Assembly (NCBI RefSeq): GCF_030065545.1 | Contig: NZ_JASJNC010000001.1 | Span: forward strand, 520,248 to 584,247 | Source of the DNA: Marinicella marina | GTDB lineage: Bacteria; Pseudomonadota; Gammaproteobacteria; Xanthomonadales; Marinicellaceae | Length of the DNA: 64,000 nt | Direction: 5' to 3' | Shown: piece after piece, positions 63,663 to 64,000 of the stretch | How the letters are laid out: every line of letters begins with the position of its first letter | Position numbering within the stretch: position 1 is the stretch's first letter | The notes under the pieces: generated by a model | Told to the model about the DNA's origin: nothing | Database searches by the model: none | Seen by the model: the letters and a program-made list of their open reading frames with translations, nothing else | Made by a program: the position numbers and the translations under genes

Positions 63663-63905
63663 GTGGAATATACTGATGATTTTGAAAAGTGTGAAGATAC
63701 TTACGTCACACTATTGGTAGATCCAGATGAAGTCCCATTGAGCGAAGTTTCCTTTGTATTTGGCTTGGAACCAACTAGGGTTTGTGAAAAGCAATCAATT
63801 AATGGGGTCAGAGCTGTTGATTTCACAGGACTCTTTCATGACACCCCAAAGTTTAACTCATGGGAAATAATAATCCTTTCTTTTGGCACTTTCTCCATTA
63901 TTTAA
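63663..63905 (+). CDS. DUF4279-like protein (integron cassette 3)
   Basis: 80 residues from GTG 63663. CEDTYVTLLVDPDEVPLSEVSFVFGLEPTRVCEK has the N-terminal pattern of DUF4279 proteins, which are common in integron cassettes and usually about 130-150 residues. Here the frame ends after NSWEIIILSFGTFSII, so the protein seems truncated or frameshifted. It could still be a short independent protein. Its attC would lie near or beyond the right edge. Confidence 0.55.
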   Translation: MEYTDDFEKCEDTYVTLLVDPDEVPLSEVSFVFGLEPTRVCEKQSINGVRAVDFTGLFHDTPKFNSWEIIILSFGTFSII

Positions 63906-63952
63906 CGTTTCTTAATACAGAGACCTCAGACAAGTTTGGGTTCGAATTGTGA

Positions 63953-63975
63953 TTGGGGCATTCAAAGCAAGTGCC
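63953..63975. other. Hairpin near the right edge
   Basis: GGGGCA-TTCAAAGCAAG-TGCCCC, a 6-bp perfect stem. It may be part of the third cassette's recombination site or a separate element; the window ends 25 bases later. Confidence 0.3.
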
Positions 63976-64000
63976 CCTTGAGTGGAGAATCCGATTTTCA

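Noticed and set aside
1..64000. tRNA, rRNA or CRISPR genes
   Set aside because: All intergenic stretches were read; none shows cloverleaf consensus, rRNA sequence or regularly spaced repeats.

Overview
The window reads as chromosomal DNA of a free-living, aerobic, probably marine gammaproteobacterium of moderate GC content. The support is gene content: rdgC, plsB, hslVU, bifunctional cca, soluble lytic transglycosylase, malate synthase G with a long-form isocitrate lyase, and many exported peptidases. The style of the secreted proteins (Asp-box and PD40 propellers, DUF11 plus autotransporter barrel, a C-terminal IFSTGFE end) reminds me of Marinicella and relatives near Lysobacterales, but this placement is inference. 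No tRNA, rRNA, CRISPR array or intact insertion sequence was found.

Layout. 1-8064: a partial LolA-like gene, a large Asp-box propeller protein, a GNAT enzyme, a minus-strand trio (helical soluble protein, two-TM protein, S41 peptidase) and a gamma-glutamyltransferase. 8065-8429 holds a candidate small RNA. 8430-16379: a tightly packed minus-strand operon rdgC, HD hydrolase, slt, cca, M14 carboxypeptidase, sulfotransferase, mostly joined by 4-bp ATGA overlaps. 16542-17021: two tiny duplicated DRR-rich basic proteins with a duplicated upstream block. 17040-18762: saccharopine-dehydrogenase-like protein plus DUF4166. 19046-23134: ECF sigma factor, membrane-anchored putative anti-sigma factor and two exported HEAT-repeat proteins, the best candidate for an undescribed signalling system. 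23268-27725: an RND efflux permease with an unusual C-terminal extension and its adaptor. 27849-35774: diguanylate cyclase, exported amidohydrolase, secreted PD40 protein and a CadC-like TPR regulator. 35910-42849: housekeeping genes (TIGR02450 protein, plsB, lipoprotein, hslVU with a sigma-32-like promoter, YkvA-like protein, M48 peptidase). 42954-46992: the two glyoxylate-bypass enzymes, divergently transcribed from a palindrome-bearing intergenic region. 47107-51834: a Ser/Thr kinase with a TPR-like exterior and an autotransporter-type outer-membrane protein. 51878-58773: PEP carboxylase, an exported M3 peptidase and a class-C beta-lactamase-like serine hydrolase.

58821-61813 is a complete arsenic-resistance operon: arsR, arsC (low-molecular-weight phosphatase type), a small membrane protein, acr3 and arsH, with a perfect inverted repeat just upstream of arsR. 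To its right the sequence becomes accessory: REP-like repeats, a 13-bp tandem repeat with nested hairpins and an orphan terminator, then an array of integron gene cassettes (GNAT, GrpB-family, DUF4279-like), with two attC-like sites. No integrase gene lies beside the first cassette, so within this window the array looks like a CALIN (cluster of attC sites lacking an integron integrase). It continues beyond the right edge.
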